A stretch of DNA of 64,000 bases from SIG480 sp045636865 (GCA_045636865.1 JAZTYJ010000015.1:41770-105769); one strand, 5' to 3'. Positions 32,756-42,576 are shown, counted from the first letter of the stretch. Notes: generated by a model from the letters alone, not told the origin. Made by a program: numbers and translations.

Positions 32756-34429
32756 ATGGACGTAAACACAAACCCGACAAACTTTATTCACGAAGCGATT
32801 GACGCTGATATTGCAGAAAAAGGGCTCACTAAAATTCACACACGATTCCCGCCGGAACCGAACGGTTATCTCCATATAGGAAGCGCAAAGGCTATATGGA
32901 TTTCGGCAGGTGTAGCTGATAAATATAACGGACTCTTCAACCTTCGCTACGACGACACAAACCCCGTCCGTGAGGATGACGAGTATGTCCGTTCCATCGA
33001 AGAGGACCTTCGCTGGCTCGGAGCTGAACCGAACGGCGGAATCTTCTACGGTTCTGACTATTTCGGAAAATGCTATGAGTATGCCGTGCAGCTTATCAAA
33101 AACGGAAAGGCGTATGTTTGCGATCTTACGGCAGAGGAGATGCGAGAGTATCGCGGAACGCTCACGGAGCCGGGTAAGAACAGCCCGTACCGCGACCGTT
33201 CGGTTGAAGAAAATCTCGACCTTTTTGAGCGGATGAAAAACGGTGAGTTTGCAGACGGCAGTCATACTCTCCGCGCAAAGATTGATATGGCATCTCCGAA
33301 TATGAATATGCGCGACCCCGCAATCTACAGAATTTTGCACATCCACCATCACCGCCAGGGCGACAAGTGGTGCATCTATCCGCTTTACGACTTTGCTCAT
33401 CCAATTCAGGATGCGCTCGAGGGGATAACACACTCTCTCTGTTCGATAGAGTTTGAGGATCATCGTCCGCTTTATGACTGGGTAGTCCGTGAAATCGGAT
33501 TTCAAAATCCGCCGAGACAGATAGAGTTTTCACGCCTTAACATCACAAATACGGTTATGTCAAAGCGTTATCTCCGTCAGCTCGTCGAAGAGAAACACGT
33601 TGACGGTTGGGATGATCCGCGTATGCCGACGCTATCTGGCCTTCGTCGTCGCGGATACACTCCGCGCGCAATCCGCACCTTCTGCGAAAAAATCGGCATT
33701 TCAAAAACTCTCAGCACGGTTGACTATGCTTTCCTTGAGCATTGTATCCGCGAGGATTTAAATGAAACCGCAACTCGAATGATGGTTGTTCTTCGCCCGG
33801 TAAAGCTTATAATCGACAACTATCCGGAAGGAAAAACCGAAACATTCGACGCGCAGAATAACCCTGCAGACGAAAATTCGGGCACACATAAGGTTACATT
33901 CTCCCGTGAGCTCTACATTGAGCGAGAAGACTTTATGGAAGAGCCTGTCAAGGGATATTTCAGAATGTTCCCGGGCAACGAAGTTCGCCTTAAATATGCA
34001 TACTATGTAACTTGCAAGAGCGTTGAAAAGGACGCAGAAGGAAACATCACCGTTATCCACGCGGAGTATGACCCCGAATCATATGGCGGCGGAACTCCCG
34101 ACGGCAGAAAAGTCAAGGGCACAATTCATTGGGTTTCCGCAAGCGATGCGGTTGATGCAGAGGTCAGACTTTACAACAACCTCTTCTCGGCAGAGAATCC
34201 CGGTGATTATCCCGAGGGCGGTTCGTTTACAGACAACATAAACCCGGATTCTCTCGAAATCCTTGAAAACTGCAAGTGTGAGTCGGCTATTGCAGAAGAT
34301 TCAGGCGACGGCAGATATCAGTTCTTGAGAAACGGATACTTCTGCCGCGATAACAAGCTCTCAACGGATGAAAAGCTTGTGTTCAACAGAACAGTTTCGC
34401 TCAAGGATTCATGGGCAAAGAAAAAGTAA
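32756..34429 (+). CDS. glnS: Glutaminyl-tRNA synthetase
   Basis: Charges tRNA-Gln with glutamine directly. The 557-residue class I enzyme has the HIGH-type motif in PPEPNGYLHIGSAKA (about 32-46), YDDTNP, HQGD-like text in the HHHRQGDKW region, and the KMSKS-equivalent VMSKR (about 270), followed by the two-part anticodon-binding beta-barrel with LYIEREDF and DPESYGGGTPDGRKVKGTIHW (in parts). It is of the bacterial GlnS type acquired from eukaryotes. gltX follows after 16 bases, so both glutamate-type synthetases are made from one transcript. Confidence 0.97.
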   Translation: MDVNTNPTNFIHEAIDADIAEKGLTKIHTRFPPEPNGYLHIGSAKAIWISAGVADKYNGLFNLRYDDTNPVREDDEYVRSIEEDLRWLGAEPNGGIFYGSDYFGKCYEYAVQLIKNGKAYVCDLTAEEMREYRGTLTEPGKNSPYRDRSVEENLDLFERMKNGEFADGSHTLRAKIDMASPNMNMRDPAIYRILHIHHHRQGDKWCIYPLYDFAHPIQDALEGITHSLCSIEFEDHRPLYDWVVREIGFQNPPRQIEFSRLNITNTVMSKRYLRQLVEEKHVDGWDDPRMPTLSGLRRRGYTPRAIRTFCEKIGISKTLSTVDYAFLEHCIREDLNETATRMMVVLRPVKLIIDNYPEGKTETFDAQNNPADENSGTHKVTFSRELYIEREDFMEEPVKGYFRMFPGNEVRLKYAYYVTCKSVEKDAEGNITVIHAEYDPESYGGGTPDGRKVKGTIHWVSASDAVDAEVRLYNNLFSAENPGDYPEGGSFTDNINPDSLEILENCKCESAIAEDSGDGRYQFLRNGYFCRDNKLSTDEKLVFNRTVSLKDSWAKKK

Positions 34430-34445
34430 TTGAGGTATAAACGGA

Positions 34446-35921
34446 ATGGATATGAAGTTTTTTAATGAGGCAGAAGCAAGGATTCCGAAAGGAAGGGTAA
34501 GAACCCGTTTTGCTCCGAGCCCGACGGGATATATGCATATAGGAAACCTCCGCACAGCTCTCTACACCTATATGATAGCAAAGCACAATGGCGGAGATTT
34601 CATCCTCCGAATAGAAGATACAGACCAGGGAAGACTTGTCGAGGGTGCAACTGACCTTATCTACCGCACCTTGCGCGAAACAGGACTTGACTACGACGAA
34701 GGTCCCGATGTCGGAGGACCCGTAGGTCCGTATATCCAGAGCGAGAGAATGGGAATGTATAAGCAGTATGCCGAGCTTCTTATTGAGCGCGGCGCGGCGT
34801 ATCGTTGTTTCTGTGAAAAGAGCGACCACGAAGAAAAGGAAGGCGCTCTTCCGCAGAAGTATGACGGTCGTTGCTCACGCCTTTCTGAAGAAGAAATTGC
34901 GGAGAAACTCGCTTCCGGTGCAAGCTATGTCATTCGCCAGAAAATGCCGAGAACAGGGGAGACTACCTTCTCTGATGCGGTATACGGTGATATAACCGTT
35001 CCGAATGAGGATCTTGACGATCAGGTTCTCATCAAGTCCGATGGTTTCCCGACATACAACTTTGCAAACGTAGTTGACGACCACCTTATGGGCATCACAC
35101 ACGTCGTCAGAGGTTCAGAATACCTTTCATCAGCTCCGAAGTATAACCTTCTTTACGAAGCATTCGGCTGGGAGATTCCGACATACGTCCATTGTTCTCC
35201 TGTTATGAAGGATGCACAGCATAAGCTCTCAAAGAGAAACGGCGACCCGTCATATGAGGACCTTATAAACGAAGGTTATCTCAAGGATGCGGTTGTAAAC
35301 TATGTTACACTTCTCGGCTGGAGCCCCGGTGGCGAGCAGGAGATTTTCTCGCTTTCAGAGCTTGTAGATATCTTCGAGCTTCGCGGAATCTCAAAATCTC
35401 CGGCAATTTTTGATACTGCAAAACTTAAATACATAAACGCAGAATACATAAGGGCAATGACACCTGAGCAGTTTGCTTCCGTTGCATGCCCGTACATCAG
35501 ACAGGGTGTAAAAAATCCCGATATTGATCCTGACCTTATCGCTCCGCTTCTTCACCAGCGTTGTGAAAGACTTGCAGATATTCCGGAGCAGGTTGATTTC
35601 TTTGACGCTGTTCCTGAATATGATTCGGAAATGTATTTCCACAAAAAGATGAAGACAAACGCGGAAACAGCACTCGTCACATTGCGCGAGCTTCGTCCTG
35701 TAATCGAGGGTATTTCGGACTGGACGTTTGACAGCATTCACGATGCTCTGTTTGGATACATTGCAGAGAATGAACTTAAAAACGGCTACGTTCTCTGGCC
35801 GCTTCGTACTGCGCTTTCGGGCAAGCAGGTTACTCCGGGCGGCGGAGTTGAATTCTGCCACATTCTCGGAAAGACCGAAACATTAAAGAGAATTGATGCT
35901 GCAATAGAAAAGCTTTCATAA
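34446..35921 (+). CDS. gltX: Glutamyl-tRNA synthetase
   Basis: Charges tRNA-Glu for protein synthesis and, in many bacteria, for tetrapyrrole synthesis. The 491-residue class I enzyme has FAPSPTGYMHIGNLRTALY near residue 21, the FILRIEDTDQGR strand, the KMSKS-equivalent HKLSKRNGD (about 260) and a C-terminal alpha-helical anticodon-binding domain typical of bacterial GltX. It is second in the operon behind glnS and ends in a hairpin terminator. Because a dedicated GlnRS is present, a discriminating GluRS is expected. Confidence 0.97.
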   Translation: MDMKFFNEAEARIPKGRVRTRFAPSPTGYMHIGNLRTALYTYMIAKHNGGDFILRIEDTDQGRLVEGATDLIYRTLRETGLDYDEGPDVGGPVGPYIQSERMGMYKQYAELLIERGAAYRCFCEKSDHEEKEGALPQKYDGRCSRLSEEEIAEKLASGASYVIRQKMPRTGETTFSDAVYGDITVPNEDLDDQVLIKSDGFPTYNFANVVDDHLMGITHVVRGSEYLSSAPKYNLLYEAFGWEIPTYVHCSPVMKDAQHKLSKRNGDPSYEDLINEGYLKDAVVNYVTLLGWSPGGEQEIFSLSELVDIFELRGISKSPAIFDTAKLKYINAEYIRAMTPEQFASVACPYIRQGVKNPDIDPDLIAPLLHQRCERLADIPEQVDFFDAVPEYDSEMYFHKKMKTNAETALVTLRELRPVIEGISDWTFDSIHDALFGYIAENELKNGYVLWPLRTALSGKQVTPGGGVEFCHILGKTETLKRIDAAIEKLS

Positions 35922-35924
35922 ACA

Positions 35925-35960
35925 AAATCCCTGTGAAGTGTACTTGCTTCACAGGGTTTT
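35925..35960 (+). terminator. Terminator of glnS-gltX
   Basis: CCCTGTGAAG (35929-35938) and CTTCACAGGG (35947-35956) form a perfect 10-bp stem, followed by four T. Confidence 0.85.
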
Positions 35961-35984
35961 GGTATAGATTTTGGGGGGCATAAA

Positions 35985-37118
35985 ATGAGCGATATATCAA
36001 AAATTGATAAGAATTTTGCAATCAAAACAAAAATTGATAAAGACGATATTGTTTTCAGAAACGTTCTTGAAGAACCTTTTAAGGTATACGGCGTTTTCTA
36101 TGAAGACGGAAAGTTTCGTCGCATTCCCGAAACTGTAGCAAAATCAGTGAGCGATGGTGTTCTTGCGCTTCATGCAAATACAGCAGGCGGAAGAGTTCGT
36201 TTTAAGACAAACAGCCCATATGTTTCGGTGTATGTTGAGGTTGAAAATGTTTGCCGTGCTCCGCATTTTCCGCTTACAGGTGCCGCGGGCCTTGACCTCT
36301 ACGGCGATTATGGAATAAAAGACAGATTCCTTTGGCCGTTCATTCCGCCGTATGATGTTACAGATTCTTTTGAAAGCGTTGCAGAGCTTTTTACGTCTGA
36401 AGAAAGGGAGTTTACAATCAACTTTCCGCTTTATTCTGACGTGAAGAATCTCTATATAGGTTTATCAAAAGATGCTTACATAAAAGCTCCCGATCCCTAT
36501 AAAATCGAAAAGCCGGTAGTTTATTACGGCTCATCGATTACGCAGGGCGGATGTGCATCACGCCCGGGAAATTCATATCAGGCTATAATTTCGCGCCGCC
36601 TTTCCTGCGACCATATTAATCTTGGATTCTCAGGTGTCGCTCAGGCAGAGCTTCCGATTGCAAACTATGTAAAAGATCTTGAAATGTCTGCTTTTGTTTT
36701 TGACTATGACCACAATGCACCGACAATTCAGCATCTTAAGAATACTCACGAGAGAATGTACAAGATTGTTCGTGAGGCGCATCCGGATATTCCGATAATC
36801 TTTGCATCAAAGCCGAAGTATTACAATGACCTCTATGGTGAAAGATGGTTTGGTGGGCACTATGGACTGCATCCTGAGAAAATAAAAACAATGAGCGATG
36901 AAGGAAATTTCGGTCTCACAAGAACTGCTGAGGTAATTCAGGAAACATATGACAGAGCTATTGCTTCAGGAGATAAGAATGTTTACTATATTCCGGGCAG
37001 AGAGCTTATGAAATACTGTCAGCATGACGGAACAGTTGATATTTCTCACCCGACTGATTACGGCTTCGCGTCAATGGCAAGGGTGTTTGGAGATTTGCTT
37101 GAAAAAGTATTAAAATAA
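35985..37118 (+). CDS. SGNH/GDSL-type esterase with N-terminal beta domain
   Basis: A 377-residue two-domain hydrolase. An N-terminal beta-sandwich (about 20-170) precedes an SGNH domain with the nucleophile block YYGSSITQGG (Ser184), an Asn-type oxyanion segment near FDYDHNAP and the Asp/His pair in DISHPTDYG (about 345-353). It has no signal peptide. Proteins of this layout are usually carbohydrate or acyl-ester deacetylases. Translation starts at ATG 35985 after GGGGGG. It lies right behind the gltX terminator and 20 bases before trmB. Confidence 0.82.
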   Translation: MSDISKIDKNFAIKTKIDKDDIVFRNVLEEPFKVYGVFYEDGKFRRIPETVAKSVSDGVLALHANTAGGRVRFKTNSPYVSVYVEVENVCRAPHFPLTGAAGLDLYGDYGIKDRFLWPFIPPYDVTDSFESVAELFTSEEREFTINFPLYSDVKNLYIGLSKDAYIKAPDPYKIEKPVVYYGSSITQGGCASRPGNSYQAIISRRLSCDHINLGFSGVAQAELPIANYVKDLEMSAFVFDYDHNAPTIQHLKNTHERMYKIVREAHPDIPIIFASKPKYYNDLYGERWFGGHYGLHPEKIKTMSDEGNFGLTRTAEVIQETYDRAIASGDKNVYYIPGRELMKYCQHDGTVDISHPTDYGFASMARVFGDLLEKVLK

Positions 37119-37138
37119 AAAATGGAGAGTGCACGACT

Positions 37139-37810
37139 TTGCGAATGAGAAAAAAGCCGAACCTTGACAAGCGTCGGCAGAATTGTGTGGGTATAATTCC
37201 GGAAAATCCTGAGTCCCTTCGCGGAAAGTGGAGAGAGACGTACGGGTTTGACAGAATATGTGTAGAAATCGGATGCGGCAAAGGTCGCTTCATAAACGGA
37301 AACGCAAAGAAGGACCCGAATACGCTCTTTATAGGAATAGAACGCGAACCTAACGTTTTTGTTATGGCGGCTGAAAAGGTGATCGCCGACGGACTTAAGA
37401 ACGTTCTCTTTATGGATATTGATGCGGAAACCATCTGCGATATTTTTGGAGAGGGTGAAGTTTCGGGAATCTTTCTCAATTTTAGCGATCCGTGGCCGAA
37501 GAAAAAGCAGGCAAAGCGCCGCCTTACCCATGGGGTATTCCTTGAAAAATACGACAGAGTTTTAAAGGATGACGGATTTATATTCTTCAAGACGGATAAT
37601 TCATCGTTGTTTGAGTTTTCCTTAAATTCGATGGCAGAATATGGGCTTTCACTCCGCAATATTACGTTTGACCTTGCCGCAAGCGGCATTGACAACGTTG
37701 TTACCGAATACGAATCGCGTTTTATGGAGCTCGGGCAGAATATCTACCGCGTAGAAGCATATAAAAGCGGAGAGGTAGCTCCGAAATACGTTAGTGAGAG
37801 TAAAAAATGA
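37139..37810 (+). CDS. trmB: tRNA (guanine-N7-)-methyltransferase
   Basis: Methylates N7 of G46 in the variable loop of tRNAs using SAM. The 223 residues have the SAM-binding IGCGKGRF, the ERE block in GIEREPNVF, and the family signature NFSDPWPKKKQAKRRL. The TTG at 37139 is taken as start because the protein then begins MRMRKKPN, as in Bacillus TrmB. An ATG two codons later is the alternative. The stop overlaps the start of the next gene (ATGA), so the two are translationally coupled. Confidence 0.95.
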   Translation: MRMRKKPNLDKRRQNCVGIIPENPESLRGKWRETYGFDRICVEIGCGKGRFINGNAKKDPNTLFIGIEREPNVFVMAAEKVIADGLKNVLFMDIDAETICDIFGEGEVSGIFLNFSDPWPKKKQAKRRLTHGVFLEKYDRVLKDDGFIFFKTDNSSLFEFSLNSMAEYGLSLRNITFDLAASGIDNVVTEYESRFMELGQNIYRVEAYKSGEVAPKYVSESKK

Positions 37811-39042
37811 GTAAAAGAGTAGTTGTAATCGGTGCAGGTGCGGCAGGTCTCTTTTCGGGCGGTATCGCGGCAGAAGCGGGAGCAGAGGTCGTGATACTTG
37901 AAAAGAATGCATCTCCCGGCAGAAAATTGAATATAACGGGAAAAGGTCGCTGCAACGTTACAAACAACTGCGATTTTGACGAGCTTATGGCAAACATTCC
38001 GCAAAACCCGCGGTTTATGTACAGCGCAATGTCTTCATTTTCTCCACAGGATATGATGCAGTTTCTTGAGAGGATGGGGGTTGCGCTTAAAACGGAAAGG
38101 GGTGCGCGTGTTTTTCCCGTATCGGATAACGCAAAGGACGTAACGGATGCACTTGTTTCGTTCTGCAGGAAAAACGGCGCAAAAATCAAAAAGGGCGAAG
38201 CCGTCGGAATTATAGAAAAAGATGGAAAAATCAGTGGCGTAAAAACACGCGACGGAGAAATTCCGTGCGACCGTGTTATTGTTGCAACGGGAGGTGCATC
38301 GTATCCGCTTACCGGCTCAACGGGCGACGGATATAAGTTTGCCGAAAGCGTCGGGCATACAGTAAGAGAGCCAAAGGCATCACTCGTTGCGCTCGAGGGA
38401 GAGGCAAAGCTTTGCCGGAGTGCGCAAGGGCTTACGCTCAAAAACGTATCTCTCTCGGCATATTCGCAAAAGGGAAAGTGCATTTTCTCCGAGCTTGGAG
38501 AAATGCTCTTTACGCATTTTGGAATAAGTGGTCCGCTTGTTCTTTCTGCAAGCGCGCATATGAGAAATTTCGAAAAAGAGAGCTACTGCGTTACAATAGA
38601 CTTAAAGCCGGGGCTTTCACCCGAAAAGCTTGAGGCGAGAATTCTGCGCGATATCGAAGAGAAGAAAAACAAAGATATGATAAATCTTCTGCGCGGACTT
38701 CTTCCGTCGGGAATAATACCGATGGTGCTTGAAAAAGCGGGGATTGACAAGGATGTAAAAGGAAACAGTCTGACACGCGAAATGAGGCGGAGTCTCCGTG
38801 ATACGTTAAAAGCTCTGAAAATAGAAATTTCGGGAAAACGCCCGATAGAAGAGGCTATTATTACATCGGGCGGAGTTGACGTAAAGGAAATAAACCCGAA
38901 GACGATGGAGTCAAAAATAGTAAAAGGACTGTATTTCGCAGGCGAGGTACTTGACGTTGATGCGTATACGGGAGGATTCAACCTCCAGATAGCGTGGTCG
39001 AGTGCATTTGCAGCAGGAAAAAGTGCGGCAGAGGAGGAGTAG
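37807..39042 (+). CDS. HI0933/YhiN-family FAD-dependent oxidoreductase
   Basis: A 411-residue flavoprotein of the HI0933 (YhiN) family. It shows the N-terminal dinucleotide fold VIGAGAAGLFSGG, GRKLNITGKGRCNVTN near residue 38, VATGGASYPLTGSTGDGY near 160, and the C-terminal GEVLDVDAYTGGFNLQIAWS with the FAD-binding glycines. Members are widespread, and some oxidise aminoacetone, but the physiological reaction is unsettled. It is coupled to trmB by a 4-base overlap and followed by cmk after 4 bases, a common order in Clostridia. Confidence 0.9.
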   Translation: MSKRVVVIGAGAAGLFSGGIAAEAGAEVVILEKNASPGRKLNITGKGRCNVTNNCDFDELMANIPQNPRFMYSAMSSFSPQDMMQFLERMGVALKTERGARVFPVSDNAKDVTDALVSFCRKNGAKIKKGEAVGIIEKDGKISGVKTRDGEIPCDRVIVATGGASYPLTGSTGDGYKFAESVGHTVREPKASLVALEGEAKLCRSAQGLTLKNVSLSAYSQKGKCIFSELGEMLFTHFGISGPLVLSASAHMRNFEKESYCVTIDLKPGLSPEKLEARILRDIEEKKNKDMINLLRGLLPSGIIPMVLEKAGIDKDVKGNSLTREMRRSLRDTLKALKIEISGKRPIEEAIITSGGVDVKEINPKTMESKIVKGLYFAGEVLDVDAYTGGFNLQIAWSSAFAAGKSAAEEE

Positions 39043-39046
39043 AGAT

Positions 39047-39721
39047 ATGATAAAAAAGGCGATTGCAATAGACGGTCCGAGCGGTGCAGGGAAGAGCACG
39101 ATTTCGAAAATCCTTGCAAAGGAGCTTGGATTTATATATGTAGATACAGGTGCAATTTACCGCACGGTCGGTATATACACCTATCGCAAAGGAGTGGACC
39201 CGACGGATGCAGAGAAGGTCTCGGCACTTCTGCCGGAAATTGATATCGTAATCAAGCATATAAACGGAGATCAGCGAATCTTTTTAAACGGTGAGGATGT
39301 CTCCGAAAAAATCCGCGAGCATATAATCTCAAAATACGCATCCGATGTTTCTGCCATTCCCGAGGTAAGAAAGTTTCTGCTCAACACACAGCGCGAGTTT
39401 GCGGAAAAATATAATGTAATAATGGATGGAAGAGATATCGGAACGGTTGTTCTTCCCGATGCGAAAATCAAGATTTTCTTAACCGCAACTGACGAAGACC
39501 GTGCAAAGCGCCGCTTTGAAGAACTTCGTGCAAAGGGGCAGGATGTTCCGTTTGAAAAAGTGCTTTCTGATATGTGCGAGAGGGATAAGAACGACTCATC
39601 TCGTGCAACCGCACCGCTTATGGCGGCAGAGGATGCAATAGTTGCGGATACAACGGGCAACACTCTTGAACAGAGTATCGCCCAGCTTAAAGAAATCATC
39701 TCCGAAAGGTTGGAAAAGTAA
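39047..39721 (+). CDS. cmk: Cytidylate kinase
   Basis: Phosphorylates CMP and dCMP with ATP. The 224 residues have the P-loop GPSGAGKST (about 8-16), DTGAIYR with the conserved tyrosine, DGRDIGTVVLPDA and the lid segment RAKRRFEELRAKG. The ATG at 39047 follows GAGGAGGAG. Part of the trmB-flavoprotein-cmk-plsC-ispH/rpsA run, where stops and starts are within a few bases, so one operon is likely. Confidence 0.97.
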   Translation: MIKKAIAIDGPSGAGKSTISKILAKELGFIYVDTGAIYRTVGIYTYRKGVDPTDAEKVSALLPEIDIVIKHINGDQRIFLNGEDVSEKIREHIISKYASDVSAIPEVRKFLLNTQREFAEKYNVIMDGRDIGTVVLPDAKIKIFLTATDEDRAKRRFEELRAKGQDVPFEKVLSDMCERDKNDSSRATAPLMAAEDAIVADTTGNTLEQSIAQLKEIISERLEK

Positions 39722-40315
39722 ATGACATTCTATAAGGTTATCTATACGATTTTTGCACCGCTCTTCAAACTCGTTTACAGAATCCGTGTTACGGGTCGCG
39801 AAAATATCCCGGAGGGTGCGGCTGTTATGTGTGCAAACCACTCGGCTAATATGGACCCGATTTTTATGTGCATCGCCTGTGGGAAAGGTCACAGATGGCT
39901 CTTCATGGCAAAGGCAGAACTTTTCAAGATTCCGGTGCTCAACCTTCTCATAAAGGCACTCGGCGCAATATCGGTAAACCGCGGTGCTACGGATATTTCA
40001 ACTCTTCGCAATGCAATTTCGGCACTCGGAGAGGGTAAGAAGGTTATGATTTTCCCTGAAGGAACAAGAGTTAAAAAGGGAGAAGATTCGGAAGGTGCAA
40101 AGACGGGTGCTGCAATGATAGCATCGCGCGCAAAAGTTCCGATGGTGCCGGTGTACATAAGTCGCGATAAACACCTTTTCGGTCGCGTTGATGTTATAAT
40201 AGGAAAGCCTGTTTCCACCGAAATTGCGGAAAAAGGCCAGGCGAAATACAGAATGCTCTCTGATGAAGTTTTTGGCGAAATAATGCGTCTCGGAAGCGGT
40301 GAGACAAATGCCTGA
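39722..40315 (+). CDS. plsC: 1-acyl-sn-glycerol-3-phosphate acyltransferase
   Basis: Adds the second acyl chain in phosphatidic acid synthesis at the inner membrane. The 197 residues show the catalytic HX4D motif in NHSANMDPIF (about 40-49), the AISVNRG strand, the FPEGTRVKKG motif and VPMVPVYISR. The start codon immediately follows the cmk stop and the end overlaps ispH by 8 bases, so translation is coupled on both sides. Confidence 0.95.
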   Translation: MTFYKVIYTIFAPLFKLVYRIRVTGRENIPEGAAVMCANHSANMDPIFMCIACGKGHRWLFMAKAELFKIPVLNLLIKALGAISVNRGATDISTLRNAISALGEGKKVMIFPEGTRVKKGEDSEGAKTGAAMIASRAKVPMVPVYISRDKHLFGRVDVIIGKPVSTEIAEKGQAKYRMLSDEVFGEIMRLGSGETNA

Positions 40316-42317
40316 AATTAAGATTGCGGAAACCGCAGGTTTTTGTTTTGGGGTTCGTCGTGCGGTTGATATTGCCGAAAAGCTCGGCAAAGACGGTGTG
40401 AGTGCGTGCACTCTCGGTTCAATAATCCATAATGCGCACGTTGTTGAGTATCTCAAAAGCTTGAATGTTCCGAGTGTTGACTATGTGTCGGAAATCCCGG
40501 AAGGCGCACTTGCGGTAATACGGTCTCACGGTGTTCCTGCCGCGATTTACGAGGAACTTGAAGAAAACGGAATAGAGTACGTCGATGCAACCTGCCCGTA
40601 TGTAAGGCGGATTCACAACATCGTAAAGGAAAAATCCGAAGCGGGAGCAGAGATTATTATAATAGGTAAACGCGAGCATCCGGAGGTTCTCGGCATAGCG
40701 GGACAGTGCCGTGGTGCAGAAATTGTCGGAAATGAAGAAGAGGCGGAAAATCTACTTAAAAACCGCAAAGGCCTTGAAATAAAGCCGGTTTGCGTGGTTG
40801 CGCAAACAACGGTCGGAAGAAAAATTTGGGAAAATTGCGTAAAAAAAATAAAAAAAGTGTGTACAAATTGCGAAATATTTGATACAATATGTCTTGCGAC
40901 CAGTAAACGCCAGGCAGAGGCAGCTTCGCTCGCTGCTGAAGCTGACGTTATGGTTGTTATCGGGGACAGGACAAGCTCGAACACAAACGAGTTGGTGAGA
41001 ATATGCAACGACCATTGTCAAAAGGTGTTCCGTGTTGAGGATGCAAGTGAGGTTTCAGACATTGAAATTTCGGATGCAAAAGTCATCGGCATCACGGCAG
41101 GCGCATCTACGCCCGATTGGATAATTAAGGAGGTAAAAGGCAAAATGAGCGAAGAAATCAAGAACATTGAAGGGGAATCTTTTGAGGAAATGCTTCTCAA
41201 CTCCCTCAAAACTTTTAATAATGGAGATAAGGTTGTCGGCGTTATAACTGCGGTTACACCGTCTGACATTCAGGTAGACCTTGGCGCTAAATACGCAGGT
41301 TATATACCGTATTCGGAAATCGGCGACACCGCATCAGATGTCTCTGAGTTCAAAGTTGGCGACGAAATCGAAGCATGTGTAGTACGCGTTAACGACGTTG
41401 AGGGTATCATCACTCTCTCAAAGCGTCGCCTTGATGCAATCAAGGGTTGGGACGATGTTGAGCTTGCACGTCAGGACAAGACAACAGTTGAAGGTACTGT
41501 TGTTGATACAAACGCAGGTGGCGTTATCGTATCAGTAAGCGGTCTCCGCGTATTTGTTCCGGCATCACAGACAGGTCTTCCGAGAAGCGCTGAAATGACA
41601 GATATGCTCAAGAAGAAGGTTCAGCTCAAGATTAAAGAAGTTAACCGTCCGCGTCGCCGCATCGTCGGTTCTATCCGCGAGGTTACAGCTGAAGTCCGCC
41701 GCGAAGCAACAGAGCGCATCTGGGGCGAAATCGAAGTCGGTAAGGCATATAAGGGCGTTGTCCGCTCACTTATGTCATACGGTGCATTCGTAGACATCGG
41801 CGGTGTTGACGGTATGGTTCACATCTCAGAGATGTCATGGACAAGAATCTCACATCCGTCAGAAGTATTTAAAGAAGGAGATATCGTAGACGTATTCGTA
41901 ATCGCTCTCGATCCGGAGAAGAAAAAGATTTCTCTCGGCTACCGCAAGGCAGAAGACAACCCGTGGACAAAGTTCACATCAACATACAGCGTAGACGATG
42001 TAGCTAAGGTTAAGATCGTTAAGCTTATGCCGTTTGGTGCATTTGCAGAGATCCTTCCGGGAGTTGACGGTCTCATCCACATCTCACAGATCACAAACAC
42101 CCACATTGCAAAACCGGGCGACGTTCTTAAGGAAGGCGACGAGGTTGAAGCAAAGATCACAGCAGTTGACGAGGAAAACAAGAAAGTTTCTCTCTCAATG
42201 CGCGCTCTTATTCCGGGTGAGGAGAATGCAGCTGAAGTTGAAGCTCCGGCTGAAGACGATGCAGTTGTTGCAACAGCAGGTGAGGAGAACGACATCGTTC
42301 CCGAGGATGCTGAATAA
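40308..42317 (+). CDS. ispH-rpsA: IspH (HMBPP reductase) fused to ribosomal protein S1
   Basis: A 669-residue fusion known from Clostridia. Residues 1 to about 278 are the [4Fe-4S] enzyme making IPP and DMAPP in the MEP pathway: cluster cysteines in GFCFGVRRA, DATCPYV and TICLATS, histidines in IIHNAHVV and RSHGVP, and TSSNTNEL near the end. From about 290 four S1 repeats follow (starts near GDKVVGVI, KTTVEGTV, GKAYKGVV and DDVAKVKI), then an acidic Ala/Glu-rich tail. An AAGGAGG and ATG inside the gene (41127-41147) could give separate S1. Start ATG 40308 overlaps plsC. Confidence 0.96.
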   Translation: MPEIKIAETAGFCFGVRRAVDIAEKLGKDGVSACTLGSIIHNAHVVEYLKSLNVPSVDYVSEIPEGALAVIRSHGVPAAIYEELEENGIEYVDATCPYVRRIHNIVKEKSEAGAEIIIIGKREHPEVLGIAGQCRGAEIVGNEEEAENLLKNRKGLEIKPVCVVAQTTVGRKIWENCVKKIKKVCTNCEIFDTICLATSKRQAEAASLAAEADVMVVIGDRTSSNTNELVRICNDHCQKVFRVEDASEVSDIEISDAKVIGITAGASTPDWIIKEVKGKMSEEIKNIEGESFEEMLLNSLKTFNNGDKVVGVITAVTPSDIQVDLGAKYAGYIPYSEIGDTASDVSEFKVGDEIEACVVRVNDVEGIITLSKRRLDAIKGWDDVELARQDKTTVEGTVVDTNAGGVIVSVSGLRVFVPASQTGLPRSAEMTDMLKKKVQLKIKEVNRPRRRIVGSIREVTAEVRREATERIWGEIEVGKAYKGVVRSLMSYGAFVDIGGVDGMVHISEMSWTRISHPSEVFKEGDIVDVFVIALDPEKKKISLGYRKAEDNPWTKFTSTYSVDDVAKVKIVKLMPFGAFAEILPGVDGLIHISQITNTHIAKPGDVLKEGDEVEAKITAVDEENKKVSLSMRALIPGEENAAEVEAPAEDDAVVATAGEENDIVPEDAE

Positions 42318-42340
42318 TCTGCATAAAATAAAGCTTTTTC

Positions 42341-42371
42341 GAGAGTATACACCGCTTTGGTGTATACTCTC
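42341..42371. terminator. Inverted repeat after ispH-rpsA, probable terminator
   Basis: GAGAGTATACACC (42341-42353) and GGTGTATACTCTC (42359-42371) form a perfect 13-bp stem with a GCTTT loop. No T run follows on the plus strand, so termination may be imperfect. Confidence 0.6.
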
Positions 42372-42414
42372 TGCCTATTGTGTGAAAAAATTCTGAAAAA
42401 AAGCAAAAAAACTC

Positions 42415-42444
42415 TTGACCTTTAGGGCGGGAATATGTTACAAT
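42415..42444 (+). promoter_or_regulatory. Promoter of rpmG-secE-nusG
   Basis: TTGACC (42415-42420) and TACAAT (42439-42444) are spaced by 18 bases. A leader of about 125 bases without a gene follows before rpmG. It includes a small hairpin AGCCGAAAGGCT (42528-42539). Confidence 0.7.
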
Positions 42445-42576
42445 TGATAGTACCTGTGAAAGGTTTATTTTTTTGTGCCCATTTTTAAGAGCATATAAAC
42501 CTACGTGGGAGAAATAAGTTTCCGCGAAGCCGAAAGGCTGTCAGGGAGGCAAAATATTCTTTGGAGGCCGAAAATT

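Noticed and set aside
32705..33505. 266-codon frame on the minus strand
   Set aside because: Antisense shadow of glnS with no family resemblance.
42505..42576. Longer start for rpmG
   Set aside because: L33 begins at the ATG at 42577, which has TTGGAGG upstream; the extra 24 codons cover the leader.
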